Notes under the pieces: model-generated
The model's input: only the letters and a program-made list of their open reading frames with translations
Told to the model about the DNA's origin: nothing
Database searches by the model: none
Assembly (NCBI GenBank): GCA_002698985.1
Contig: PAAY01000045.1
Coordinates: 1 to 64,000 of the forward strand
DNA: 64,000 nucleotides
DNA from: Saprospirales bacterium
GTDB taxonomy: Bacteria; Bacteroidota; Bacteroidia; Chitinophagales; Saprospiraceae
Direction: 5' to 3'
Translations under genes and position numbers: made by a program
Shown: positions 1 through 7,587 of the stretch, in pieces
Numbering within the stretch: position 1 is the stretch's first letter
How the letters are laid out: each line of letters opens with the position of its first letter

Positions 1-957
1 CGTCATGCCAATGGCAGGGATTGGTGGGTTGCACTACCCGAACGATTTTCTGACAGGATATTTATCTATTTGCTTGATCCCACTGGTATTAAACTAACAC
101 ATACCATCACCATAGGACAGGTATGGACAGGAGAACCAGTAGGTCAATCGGTCTTCTCCCCCGATGGTACCAGGTATGCCAGGGTCAGCGCCCTCAACGG
201 CATCAACCTCTACGATTTCGACCGCTGCAGCGGTCTACTGTCCAACCACCGGTTCATGGACATATCCCAGGATACGGTATATCTTTCCACGCCCACCGGT
301 CTGTCCTTTTCTCCCAACAATCGCTTTCTTTATGCCACGGTGGGCTACAAGCTGTGGCAATACGACACCTGGGCTGCCGACATCGCTGCCAGCAGGCAGT
401 TGGTGGCTTACTGGGATGGCTATCTGGATGACGGTTTTTTTGAAACAAGTTTCTTCCAGCACATGCTGGCACCTGACGGAAAGATTTATATTGTACCACC
501 GGGAGGATCGAGGCACTTACATGTAATACACTCACCCAATGAGCCAGGCCTGGCCTGCAATGTGGAACAACGAGCAATAGACTTACCTACCTGGGAATAC
601 TGGGGCATGCCCAACCTCCCTTACTACAACCTCTACGACGTGCCGGGCAGCCCCTGTGACACCCTCGGCATAGACGATCCGCTCACTGCCACGCAGGAGC
701 CTGCCGGCCCGGGTTCCGTTCCGGCCATCCTCTATCCCAACCCCACCACCTCCCTGCTTCAGGTGGACTTTCCCGCAGCCACCACCGGCACCCTGCGGCT
801 GCTCAGCATCTCCGGTGTGGAGCTGCGAAGCTGGCAGGTCAAAGGAAACCACCGGGCCACGCTGTATTTAGACGAGCTACCGGCAGGGCTTTACTTCTTG
901 CAGCTCCCAACTGCCAGGGGCGGTCAGGAGGTGCACAAAGTGATCATTTCAAAGTGA
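1..957 (+). CDS. T9SS-exported surface protein, 3' part only
   Basis: The frame is open from base 1, so the gene starts upstream and only the last 318 codons are seen. The visible part has propeller-like segments (for example FSPDGTRYARVSA and LSFSPNNRFLYATV) of the kind found in large secreted Bacteroidota proteins. The last 75 or so residues form a type A T9SS sorting domain: LYPNPTTSLLQV opens it, followed by LRLLSISGVEL, LPAGLYFLQL and a basic end, VHKVIISK. Such a domain sends the protein across the outer membrane for attachment or release. The function of the body is not recognised. The in-frame TTG at 70 is not a likely start because coding sequence continues upstream of it. Confidence 0.8.
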   Translation, partial: RHANGRDWWVALPERFSDRIFIYLLDPTGIKLTHTITIGQVWTGEPVGQSVFSPDGTRYARVSALNGINLYDFDRCSGLLSNHRFMDISQDTVYLSTPTGLSFSPNNRFLYATVGYKLWQYDTWAADIAASRQLVAYWDGYLDDGFFETSFFQHMLAPDGKIYIVPPGGSRHLHVIHSPNEPGLACNVEQRAIDLPTWEYWGMPNLPYYNLYDVPGSPCDTLGIDDPLTATQEPAGPGSVPAILYPNPTTSLLQVDFPAATTGTLRLLSISGVELRSWQVKGNHRATLYLDELPAGLYFLQLPTARGGQEVHKVIISK

Positions 958-982
958 ATAAGGATAAAATGGAGCCCCAACC

Positions 983-1032
983 ATAACCCTCTATAATCCT
1001 TCATAATCCTCAATAATCCCCTATAATCCCTG
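983..1032. repeat. TATAATCC-type short tandem repeat
   Basis: About five imperfect units of the form TATAATCC, CATAATCC or CAATAATCC lie about 25 bases after the stop codon of the first gene. The unit length is 8 to 10 bases. No gene or known element explains it. Confidence 0.7.
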
Positions 1033-1042
1033 TCTGCCGTCA

Positions 1043-1066
1043 GCCCGTCTGGCCGCCGGACAGGGC
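1043..1066. repeat. Palindrome of the CTGTCTGGC/GCCGGACAG family
   Basis: An imperfect palindrome in which GCCCGTCTGGC faces GCCGGACAGGGC. Related sequence occurs near 21342-21386, at 21538-21565 and inside the first unit of the array at 33801. It is therefore a dispersed intergenic family. Confidence 0.55.
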
Positions 1067-1111
1067 AGGCAGGCTTCATAACCCTCCCAACCACAGCCTC
1101 CCGGAAATCCT

Positions 1112-1119
1112 TACGTTTG
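1112..1119 (+). promoter_or_regulatory. Possible -7 box for murA
   Basis: TACGTTTG fits the Bacteroidota -7 box TAnnTTTG and lies 53 bases before the murA start. No matching TTG is seen 17 to 23 bases upstream, so this is only a weak candidate. Confidence 0.3.
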
Positions 1120-1172
1120 CTGCGCCGCAGGCGGGCGCCTGCCATGGATTGAACAATTGAAGAACTGACCCT

Positions 1173-2483
1173 ATGCAAACCACGACATTTGAAGTAAAGG
1201 GCGATTGTCGCCTCAGCGGCGAAATCGAGCCCAAAGGAGCAAAAAACGAGGCGCTGCAGGTGATCTGTGCAGCCCTGCTCACCGATGAAAAAGTTACCAT
1301 CTCTAACATCCCGGACATTGCCGATGTGCGCAGCCAGGTGGCCCTGCTGCAGGGACTGGGCGTGAAAGTGGAGCGCGTGGCGCACGACACTTACAGCTTT
1401 CAGGCCGATGAGGTCAACCTGGATTCCCTGAAAGATGAGGACTTCCTGGGTCAAGCCAGGCGCATCCGGGGTTCGGTCATGCTGATCGGCGCATTGCTGG
1501 GGCGCATGGGCCGGGCCGTATTGCCACAGCCCGGCGGCGATAAAATCGGCCGGCGCCGCCTGGATACCCACTTTCACGGCCTCGAGAAGCTGGGCGCAGT
1601 ATTGGACTACGACGTGGACAAGAGCCTGTACAGCATCAGTGCTCCGGAGCTGAAGGGCACCTACATCCTGATGGACGAGATCTCCGTTACCGGAACGGCC
1701 AATGTGCTCTTTGCGGCAGTGAAGGCCAAAGGCGTCACCACGATTTACAATGCGGCCTGTGAGCCTTATGTGCAGCAGCTCTGCCGTCTGCTGAATAAAA
1801 TGGGCGCCAAAATATCCGGTGTCGGCAGCAACATGCTGCTGGTAGAGGGGGTGGACCAACTGCACGGTGCCAGTCACCGCTGCTTGCCGGATATGATCGA
1901 GATCGGCAGCTTCATCGGGCTGGCAGCGATGACGCAGTCGGAACTGACCATCAAAAATGCGGCGGTCAATGAGCTGGGTATCATTCCTTCTGTCTTCGAA
2001 AAAATGGGGGTCAAACTCGAGTTCCGGGGCGATGACATCCACATTCCGGAATTGGAAGAAATGGAAATCCAGACTTTCATCGATGGCTCCATCCTCACTA
2101 TCTACGATGCACCCTGGCCCGGATTCACTCCCGACCTGATGAGCATCGTGCTGGTGATGGCCACCCAGGCCAAAGGCAGCGTGCTCATCCACCAGAAGAT
2201 GTTCGAAAGCCGCCTGTTCTTTGTGGATAAATTGATCGACATGGGAGCCCAAATCATCCTCTGCGACCCGCACCGGGCCACCGTCATCGGCCTCAACCGC
2301 CGCTCACAACTACGGGCCATCGAAATGACCTCGCCGGATATCCGGGCAGGGGTGGCGCTGCTCATCGCAGCCCTTTCTGCCAAAGGCACCAGCATCATCC
2401 ACAACATCCACCAAATTGACCGTGGCTACGAACGCATCGACGAGCGTTTGAATGCACTTGGAGCAGAGATCAGAAGGGTGTGA
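1173..2483 (+). CDS. murA: UDP-N-acetylglucosamine 1-carboxyvinyltransferase MurA
   Basis: This cytoplasmic enzyme transfers enolpyruvate from PEP to UDP-GlcNAc, the first committed step of peptidoglycan synthesis. The 436-residue length is normal. The N-terminal GAKNEAL motif carries the conserved Lys (K24), and the glycine-rich active-site loop reads LPQPGGDKIGRRRLDTH at about 117-133. The loop residue that is Cys115 in E. coli is Asp here (D123, codon 1539-1541). Cys-to-Asp MurA enzymes are active but are not alkylated by fosfomycin, so intrinsic fosfomycin resistance of the enzyme is expected. Two internal repeats of the EPT fold can be followed to the C-terminal GYERIDERLNALGAEIRRV. The gene stands alone and is followed by a long hairpin. 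Confidence 0.97.
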   Translation: MQTTTFEVKGDCRLSGEIEPKGAKNEALQVICAALLTDEKVTISNIPDIADVRSQVALLQGLGVKVERVAHDTYSFQADEVNLDSLKDEDFLGQARRIRGSVMLIGALLGRMGRAVLPQPGGDKIGRRRLDTHFHGLEKLGAVLDYDVDKSLYSISAPELKGTYILMDEISVTGTANVLFAAVKAKGVTTIYNAACEPYVQQLCRLLNKMGAKISGVGSNMLLVEGVDQLHGASHRCLPDMIEIGSFIGLAAMTQSELTIKNAAVNELGIIPSVFEKMGVKLEFRGDDIHIPELEEMEIQTFIDGSILTIYDAPWPGFTPDLMSIVLVMATQAKGSVLIHQKMFESRLFFVDKLIDMGAQIILCDPHRATVIGLNRRSQLRAIEMTSPDIRAGVALLIAALSAKGTSIIHNIHQIDRGYERIDERLNALGAEIRRV

Positions 2484-2492
2484 GCCCCGATT

Positions 2493-2544
2493 CCGATTCC
2501 GATGCCGATATCCCGAAAGTTTTCGGGATCGGCATCGGAATCGG
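2493..2544. terminator. Long hairpin after murA
   Basis: An imperfect inverted repeat of about 24 base pairs (CCGATTCCGATGCC ... GGCATCGGAATCGG) is centred on CCCGAAAGTTTTCGGG and begins 10 bases after the murA stop. The left arm holds two extra bases and is itself a run of CCGATT units. It could act as a terminator, but no U-tract follows. The CCCGAA/TTCGGG core recurs at 4330-4362 and 43215-43231. Confidence 0.5.
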
Positions 2545-2546
2545 GT

Positions 2547-2725
2547 GAGGATTTGAGGATTTGAAGAACTGAAGAATCGAGGAACCGAGGATTTGAGAGC
2601 GCTGTGGTAAGCGCTCTCAGTTGTTGAGACCGTACCTCAAAGGCCCGTGCTATCAACCACAACATACCAGGTTTGCAGGCCCTTCAAATCCTCAAATCCT
2701 CGCATCCTCAAATCTTCATTCTTCC
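2547..2725. repeat. 8-bp-period degenerate repeats, two blocks
   Basis: Block one (2547-2598) is a run of about six 8-base units such as TGAGGATT, TGAAGAAC, TGAAGAAT and CGAGGAAC. Block two (about 2686-2725) has the same units on the minus strand and begins just beyond the stop codon of the leftward DUF819 gene. Between them, 2600-2680 holds nothing recognisable apart from a short GCGCTCTCA/TGAGAGCGC inverted repeat. Confidence 0.7.
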
Positions 2726-2729
2726 TGCA

Positions 2730-4112
2730 TCAACTCACCCACTGCATCAGCAATGCGCAGACGATGGCGCCGTAGGTTCCGACGGCATAGCCGAGTACGG
2801 CCAGGAGGACGCCGACGGGGGCCAGGCTTGGGCTGAATGCCGAAGCCACAACGGGCGCTGATGCTGCCCCGCCAATGTTGGCCTGGCTGCCAACTGCCAC
2901 GAAGAAGAACGGGGCTTTGATGAGTTTGGCGGTAACGAGGAGAATGGTCACGTGCATGGCCATCCATACCAGACCGACGGCGAAAAGGCCGATGTTGTCG
3001 AAGACCTCACGCACGTTCATGTGCATGCCGATGGTGGTCACCAGGATGTAGATGAAAACACTGCCCCAACGGGAGGCACCTACACCTTCCAGTTTCCTGG
3101 CTTTGGTGAAGCTGAGCACCAGACCGATGGTGGTGGAAACCACCACGATCCAGAAGAATCCGGAAATGAGGGAATCCAGGCGGGCGGCCTTCAGTGATTC
3201 TTCAAACTGTGAGAGAACCGGCACGATGAAATCGGAAAAGGCATGCGAAATCGCCACGCCGCCGAATGCCACTGCCAGCAGGATGAACATGTCACGGGTA
3301 GTGGGCACTTTTTCGATGCTGGCCCGGTAAGCGGATATTCTATTTTTAACGTCCTCGATGGCCGAGCTGTCGGCTTTCAGCCAACGGTCCACCCGCTCGG
3401 TGATGTTGGCGCCGTAGAGCAGGAATCCCATCCAGATGTTGGCCACCACCACATCCACCACCACCATGGTGCCGAAGAGGGTGTCGTTGACGTTGAAGAT
3501 TTCTTTCATGGCAGCCTGGTTGCCACCGCCGCCTATCCAGCTTCCGGCAATGGTTGACAAGCCCCGCCAAACTTCTTCCTTGCCGGCGGGAATCAGCCCT
3601 TCCGGAAAGAAGTTGTAAACGATGAACAAGGCCAGCGGGCCACCGAGAATGACCCCAACCGTACCTGCCAGGAACATGGTCACTGCTTTGGGGCCGAGGC
3701 GCATGATGCCTTTGAGGTCGATGCCGAGGCAGAGCAGCAGCAAACTGGCCGGCAGCAGGTACCTGGAGGCCACGAAGTAGAGGTAGCTGTGGTGGATGTA
3801 TTCTGAATAGGTGCTTTTCTGTATGCCGTTGTTTTCCAGCCAGGCCTTCATTTCGTTGAAGGTGAGGTGCTCAGGGGCAGTCAGGCTTTTTTCCCGAAGG
3901 AAATCCAGCAGGCTGGCATCAAACCACTCCGGAGCGATGAGCCCCAGCGGCCAGTGCAGAAATGCCGGCACGAAATAGCACAAGAGCAGTGCCGGCACAT
4001 AGGTGTAAAACTTCTTGAAAGACTTGAGCTGGGAGGTGTAAAAGATGAGTCCCAGCACCAGCGCCAGTAGGCCGAAAGCCACGGCGTCGTTGGTGAAAAT
4101 TGGTTGATTCAT
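2730..4112 (-). CDS. DUF819 family integral membrane protein
   Basis: The 460-residue protein is a chain of hydrophobic helices beginning within the first 30 residues (AFGLLALVLGLIFYT). It matches DUF819 (YjcL-like), a family with the fold of secondary transporters. The glycine-rich segment GSWIGGGGNQAAMKEIF around 190-207 and the C-terminal GSQANIGGAASAPVVASAF are the family's conserved, probably substrate-related, stretches. The transported substrate is unknown. The gene stands alone, convergent with murA. Its stop codon is followed almost at once by an 8-bp-period repeat. Confidence 0.85.
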   Translation of the reverse strand: MNQPIFTNDAVAFGLLALVLGLIFYTSQLKSFKKFYTYVPALLLCYFVPAFLHWPLGLIAPEWFDASLLDFLREKSLTAPEHLTFNEMKAWLENNGIQKSTYSEYIHHSYLYFVASRYLLPASLLLLCLGIDLKGIMRLGPKAVTMFLAGTVGVILGGPLALFIVYNFFPEGLIPAGKEEVWRGLSTIAGSWIGGGGNQAAMKEIFNVNDTLFGTMVVVDVVVANIWMGFLLYGANITERVDRWLKADSSAIEDVKNRISAYRASIEKVPTTRDMFILLAVAFGGVAISHAFSDFIVPVLSQFEESLKAARLDSLISGFFWIVVVSTTIGLVLSFTKARKLEGVGASRWGSVFIYILVTTIGMHMNVREVFDNIGLFAVGLVWMAMHVTILLVTAKLIKAPFFFVAVGSQANIGGAASAPVVASAFSPSLAPVGVLLAVLGYAVGTYGAIVCALLMQWVS

Positions 4113-4595
4113 TCGTTCACTTTGATTGTCAAATCATTGAGCTTTCATCGGAATTTGCAGCGGAGCGCTAAAGATAGTGCTTTGGGGCAAATCACCTATT
4201 TTCGCTTGTCGGTGGAAGAATCAACCGAAATTGGATGGTTGAGAGAAGTTGATAGGAGTTGAGAGATGTTGAGAGGGGTTGCACCCCCAGATGCTTATCT
4301 GGATTGGCATGGGGCACGATTCCTCCCCCGATACCGATCCCGAAGACTTTCGGGATCGGTACGGGGCTCAGTTCCTCAGTTCCTCGATTCTTGAGTGCAC
4401 TGCAAAAAGCCATTTTCGATTGGATTTGCCTGCAAGAGTCGTTGGTTGTGAGAGGTTGGTTTTATTCTAAAGTTATGGTTTACAGAAGTTTAGAAGCGAC
4501 CGAGCGCAACCTCTCTAAACTTCTCTAAACCCCTCTAAACGAATGAGGGCACTTATTGCAGTGCACTCATTCTTCAGTTCCTCAATAAAAAATGA
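4113..4595. other. Gene-free interval with short-period repeats
   Basis: No credible gene is seen. The interval holds runs of GTTGAGAG-like units (4226-4280), a CCCGAAGACTTTCGGG hairpin core (about 4333-4358), 8-bp units of CAGTTCCT type (4370-4398 and 4571-4586), and CTCTAAAC-like units at 4508-4540. GTGCACT at about 4396 and AGTGCACT at about 4557 flank a 160-base stretch. Both neighbouring genes point away from this interval, so their promoters should lie here, but no clear promoter was found. Confidence 0.6.
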
Positions 4596-5084
4596 ATGGA
4601 AGAGAATCACACAGAATCGCACGCTTATTTCATGCGGGAGGCCATCCGGTTGGCCCGTGAAGGAATGCGCTCAAAAGAGGGTGGGCCGTTTGGTGCAGTG
4701 GTGGTGAAAGACGGAAAGATCATCGGCCGGGGCAACAACAGGGTGGCCTCCACCAACGACCCCACCGCACATGCCGAGGTGGTAGCCATCCGGGAGGCCT
4801 GCAAAAATCTGGGCTCCTTTCAACTGGATGGCTGCATCATTTACACCTCCTGCGAACCATGCCCCATGTGCCTGGGAGCCATCTACTGGGCCCGGCCGGA
4901 GAAATTCTTCTACGCCTGCACCCGCGAGGACGCCGCTGCCATTGATTTCGACGACGAGTTTATCTACAAAGAATTGAGCCTGCCGCTCACCGAGCGGAAG
5001 ATTCCCGCCAAACCTCTTCTTCGCAATGAGGCCCTGCCCGTTTTTGAAGAATGGAGGGTGATGGAGGATAAGGTGGTTTATTGA
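4596..5084 (+). CDS. guaD: Guanine deaminase-like nucleoside/base deaminase
   Basis: A 162-residue cytidine-deaminase-fold enzyme. The zinc motifs are clear: HAE at 59-61 (His ligand and catalytic Glu) and PCPMC at 88-92 (two Cys ligands). The segments LDGCIIYTSCEPCPMCLGAIYWAR and DDEFIYKEL closely resemble Bacillus GuaD, which converts guanine to xanthine, more than tRNA adenosine deaminase TadA. The C-terminal tail, which closes the active site in GuaD dimers, is present. The ATG at 4596 gives the usual family length. An 11-unit heptamer repeat begins at the base after the stop codon. Substrate assignment is by resemblance only. Confidence 0.85.
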   Translation: MEENHTESHAYFMREAIRLAREGMRSKEGGPFGAVVVKDGKIIGRGNNRVASTNDPTAHAEVVAIREACKNLGSFQLDGCIIYTSCEPCPMCLGAIYWARPEKFFYACTREDAAAIDFDDEFIYKELSLPLTERKIPAKPLLRNEALPVFEEWRVMEDKVVY

Positions 5085-5161
5085 GAGTGGGGAGTAGGGA
5101 GTAGAGAGTAGGGAGTAGGGAGTAGAGAGTAGAGAGTAGGGAGTAGGGAGTAGGGAGTAGG
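5085..5161. repeat. Heptamer tandem repeat (GAGTAGG), 11 units
   Basis: Eleven perfect-length 7-base units, one GAGTGGG, seven GAGTAGG and three GAGTAGA, begin on the base immediately after the TGA stop of the deaminase gene and run to 5161. The following gene starts 41 bases later. A 7-base unit would shift frame if copy number changed, but the array is non-coding. Confidence 0.95.
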
Positions 5162-5202
5162 GGGGAAGGAGCATTCGAGATCATTCAGTAAAAACAGGAT
5201 TC

Positions 5203-6366
5203 ATGTCAAAAAAGAAACACCGGAAACACGAAGATTTGGCCAGGCCCGATCTTGGCGTTTTTCATCGCAACGAATGGGCTTTCATTGGGGCGCCTTGTGG
5301 GCTGATCCGGAAAGTGGTCTTTGCCCTTTCTTCTTCCCTCGCTGCGCAATGGAAGTGCGGCTATGTGGATGCCGACCATGCTGCCGGCGACAGCGGAGAG
5401 GGTGCCGATGACCACGGCGTGTTGCTGGAATACACCGACAAGATCAATTTTCACCGGTACGATACCCGCCGGTCTCAGGATACCTATCATTGGCGGAACC
5501 GCTTTGCCGAAATGGATATGGTCTTCGTCAATGGCAACCATTTTAAGGCCAACCGGCAGGTGGTCATCGTTCATCCGAAAAAACTGGAATCGCTGGAGCG
5601 CAAGCTGGACCGGCTGACTTGCGTGGAGCTGGTGCTGCTGGCTGACGGCATGGGAGAGGTGCCCGCCTTTCTGAAATCACATCTTGGCGAAGCGGATGTG
5701 CCGGTTTTGAAACTGGAAGACACCGAAGCGCTGCACACCTTTTTTGCGAAGCGAATGCAAGAAAGACTGCCGGGAGTGAAAGGCATGGTGTTGGCCGGAG
5801 GCCGAAGCCGGAGAATGAAGCAGGACAAAAGCCTGATTGAATACCACGGCGTGCCGCAAAGGGACTACACCTTCGGCCAGATGCGGCAGTGCCTGGATGA
5901 GGTGTTCATGAGTTGCCGCCCGGAGCAGGGCGCAACCATGATGCTGGAATACCCACTGGTGGTGGACACCTACCTGAACCTCGGTCCGATGGGGGCCATT
6001 CTTTCGGCCTTCCGCCAAGATCCCAACAGCGCCTGGCTGGTAGTGGCCTGTGACCTGCCTTTGCTGGATGCCGCCACCATCGGCTACCTGCTGAAAAACC
6101 GTAACCCTTCTGCCATTGCTACGGCTTTCCGGAGTCCGGTGGATGAATTTCCGGAACCGCTCATTGCCATTTGGGAACCAAAGGCCTACCCGGCACTGCT
6201 CAGCTTTCTGGCCCAGGGCTTCAGTTGCCCCAGAAAGGTGCTCATCAACTCACCCGTGGAACTGTTGACAGCACCGGACCCCATGGCACTGCGCAATGCC
6301 AATACACCTGAAGAAGCCGTGGAAATTGCCCGCCTGATTGCGGAGCGAGGAAAGGAAAAAATATGA
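5203..6366 (+). CDS. mobA: MobB-like/MobA-like fusion, molybdenum cofactor nucleotidyltransferase family
   Basis: A 387-residue two-part protein. Residues from about 196 form a MobA-type nucleotidyltransferase: the signature LAGGRSRRMKQDKSLIEYHG and the metal-binding ACDLPLLDAATI are intact. MobA attaches GMP to molybdopterin in the cytoplasm. Residues 1-195 resemble MobB, the GTP-binding partner, but the place of the P-loop reads IGAPCGLIRKV and lacks the GKT triplet, so nucleotide binding by this half is doubtful. No other molybdenum cofactor gene lies nearby, so the physiological substrate is inferred from family only. ATG at 5203 gives a start just before MSKKKHRKHED, a basic lead-in. Confidence 0.75.
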   Translation: MSKKKHRKHEDLARPDLGVFHRNEWAFIGAPCGLIRKVVFALSSSLAAQWKCGYVDADHAAGDSGEGADDHGVLLEYTDKINFHRYDTRRSQDTYHWRNRFAEMDMVFVNGNHFKANRQVVIVHPKKLESLERKLDRLTCVELVLLADGMGEVPAFLKSHLGEADVPVLKLEDTEALHTFFAKRMQERLPGVKGMVLAGGRSRRMKQDKSLIEYHGVPQRDYTFGQMRQCLDEVFMSCRPEQGATMMLEYPLVVDTYLNLGPMGAILSAFRQDPNSAWLVVACDLPLLDAATIGYLLKNRNPSAIATAFRSPVDEFPEPLIAIWEPKAYPALLSFLAQGFSCPRKVLINSPVELLTAPDPMALRNANTPEEAVEIARLIAERGKEKI

Positions 6367-6399
6367 GGGAGCACCTGGCCGGGCTCCCTCCTGTTGTCT

Positions 6400-6627
6400 T
6401 TAGCTTTTTTTCGGAGGCAGGGCAAAGGCTTTTGCCTCGTGTTCAAATCCCTCCTTTTTGTGAGAACCGTCGCAAAACGGTTTGTTGGCCGAAAGGCCAC
6501 AGCGGCACAGTGAAATCACCGTGCGGCCGCCGAGGTCGTAAGGATTGCCGTCGGCGTCCAGCAGTTCAATTTCTCCTTGTACCCGAATCGGGCCGTTGTT
6601 CATTACAGTCAGTTTCGTCTTTTCCAT
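6400..6627 (-). CDS. CDGSH-type iron-sulfur protein
   Basis: A 75-residue protein with one CDGSH motif: C41 and C43 in CRCG, then KPFCDGSH with C52 and H56. These three Cys and one His bind a labile 2Fe-2S cluster in the MitoNEET-like family. Bacterial single-motif members are small cytoplasmic proteins of uncertain role in redox or iron-sulfur handling. The upstream part (VQGEIELLDADGNPYDLGG) is the beta-cap typical of the family. It lies downstream of smpB on the same strand but a palindrome separates them. Confidence 0.9.
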   Translation of the reverse strand: MEKTKLTVMNNGPIRVQGEIELLDADGNPYDLGGRTVISLCRCGLSANKPFCDGSHKKEGFEHEAKAFALPPKKS

Positions 6628-6652
6628 AATTCGGACGTTTTATTGTTTGTGA

Positions 6653-6688
6653 GAGTTTGAAGGACTCAGGAACTGAAGAATCGAGGGG
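6653..6688. repeat. 8-bp-period degenerate repeat
   Basis: Four or so units (TTGAAGGAC, TCAGGAAC, TGAAGAAT, CGAGG) of the same family as at 2547-2598. It adjoins the palindrome at 6690. Confidence 0.6.
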
Positions 6689-6689
6689 G

Positions 6690-6722
6690 AACCCCGGCAG
6701 GGTTCTCAACCCTGCCGGGGTT
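6690..6722. repeat. Dispersed palindrome AACCCCGGCAGGGTT, copy 1
   Basis: Perfect 15-base arms (AACCCCGGCAGGGTT and its complement) around the 3-base loop CTC. The same arms recur at 21075-21107 and 30461-30493 with loops CGG and CCG. A variant lies at 30388-30420. Here it sits between smpB and the CDGSH gene and could stop transcription. Confidence 0.9.
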
Positions 6723-6771
6723 AGAAAAACTCCTCTCTACATCCAACCCCCTTCAACGCTAAAAAAAATTT

Positions 6772-7227
6772 TCAAAGCCTGATTTTGTTCAAACGGGCGA
6801 GGTCGCGTTTGGTGTCTTTGGCTTTGATGCTCTCTCTTTTGTCGTAAGACTTTTTGCCCTGCGCCAGTGCAATCTCCACTTTGACGAGGTTGCGATCTGA
6901 AAAGTAGAGCCGGTAAGGGACGATTGTCAGCCCTTTTTCTTTTACCCTTCGGTGCAATTTTTTGAGTTCCCCTTTTTTCAAAAGAAGTTTGCGGGGCCTT
7001 CTTTCGTCTTCCGTGTGAAAGGTGGCCTGTTCGTAGGGTTTGATGTACATGCTCCTAACCCAGAGTTCACCTTTGTCAAAAACACAATAGGCATCGCTGA
7101 GGCTGACATGCCCCTGCCTGATGCTTTTGACCTCGGGGCCGGTGAGGACGATACCTGCCTCGATGGTGGTGAGGAAATGGTATTCGTGCTTTGCCCTTCT
7201 GTTGACGATTTCTTTGGTGTTGGTCAT
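6772..7227 (-). CDS. smpB: SsrA-binding protein SmpB
   Basis: SmpB binds tmRNA and brings it to stalled ribosomes for trans-translation. The 151-residue length is standard. Family motifs are present: NRRAKHEYHF at the start, GIVLTGPEVKSIRQGHVSLSDAY, then LLLKKGELKKL, and the basic tail GKKSYDKRESIKAKDTKRD ending in LARLNKIRL. The tail is the part that enters the decoding centre. The gene begins 13 bases after the YbjQ-family gene and probably shares a transcript with it. No tmRNA gene was recognised nearby. Confidence 0.97.
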   Translation of the reverse strand: MTNTKEIVNRRAKHEYHFLTTIEAGIVLTGPEVKSIRQGHVSLSDAYCVFDKGELWVRSMYIKPYEQATFHTEDERRPRKLLLKKGELKKLHRRVKEKGLTIVPYRLYFSDRNLVKVEIALAQGKKSYDKRESIKAKDTKRDLARLNKIRL

Positions 7228-7240
7228 GCTGTTTTTCTTG

Positions 7241-7570
7241 TTACAACTTTCTCAGTTTGACGGCGGTGCCGTAGGCTAAAATTTCGGCGCAGCCCTGCAT
7301 GATCATGCTGGTGGAGAACCGGACGTTTACAACGCCGTCGCCACCGATTCGTTCAGCATCGGCCAGCATTCTTTCAATGGCATCTTCCCGCGCCTGAGCC
7401 ATCAGGGAGGTGTACTCGGGTATTTCTCCGCCAAAGATGTTTCGGAAAGCAGCTCCAATGTCTCGGCCGATGTTTCTGGCCCTGACGGTGTTGCCACGAA
7501 CCACATCGATGACTTCCACAATTTCATATCCCGGGAAATCCAGGGCATTGGTCATCAGTATTTCTTTCAT
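7241..7570 (-). CDS. YbjQ/UPF0145 family protein
   Basis: About 109 residues from the ATG at 7570; a longer open frame reaches 7666 but would overlap the LysE-family gene upstream. The segments PGYEIVEVIDVVRGNTVRARN, a GAAFRNIFGGEIPEYTSLM stretch and ADAERIGGDGVVNVRFSTS are the hallmarks of the YbjQ family, small cytoplasmic proteins that form ring-shaped oligomers. The biochemical role is unknown. It lies between a LysE-family exporter gene (17 bases upstream) and smpB (13 bases downstream), which suggests one transcript. Confidence 0.88.
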   Translation of the reverse strand: MKEILMTNALDFPGYEIVEVIDVVRGNTVRARNIGRDIGAAFRNIFGGEIPEYTSLMAQAREDAIERMLADAERIGGDGVVNVRFSTSMIMQGCAEILAYGTAVKLRKL

Positions 7571-7587
7571 GATGGGAAAAGGGTTGG

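Noticed and set aside
924-2273. 449-codon open frame opposite murA
   Set aside because: It lies wholly antisense to a clear murA gene, has a His/Gln-rich composition caused by reading the other strand, and no family features.
5085-5161. Possible CRISPR or origin iterons
   Set aside because: Seven-base units without spacers and without DnaA-box-like sequence or replication genes nearby.
6772-7227. tmRNA gene next to smpB
   Set aside because: No tRNA-like ends or tag-coding frame were found in the neighbouring gaps.
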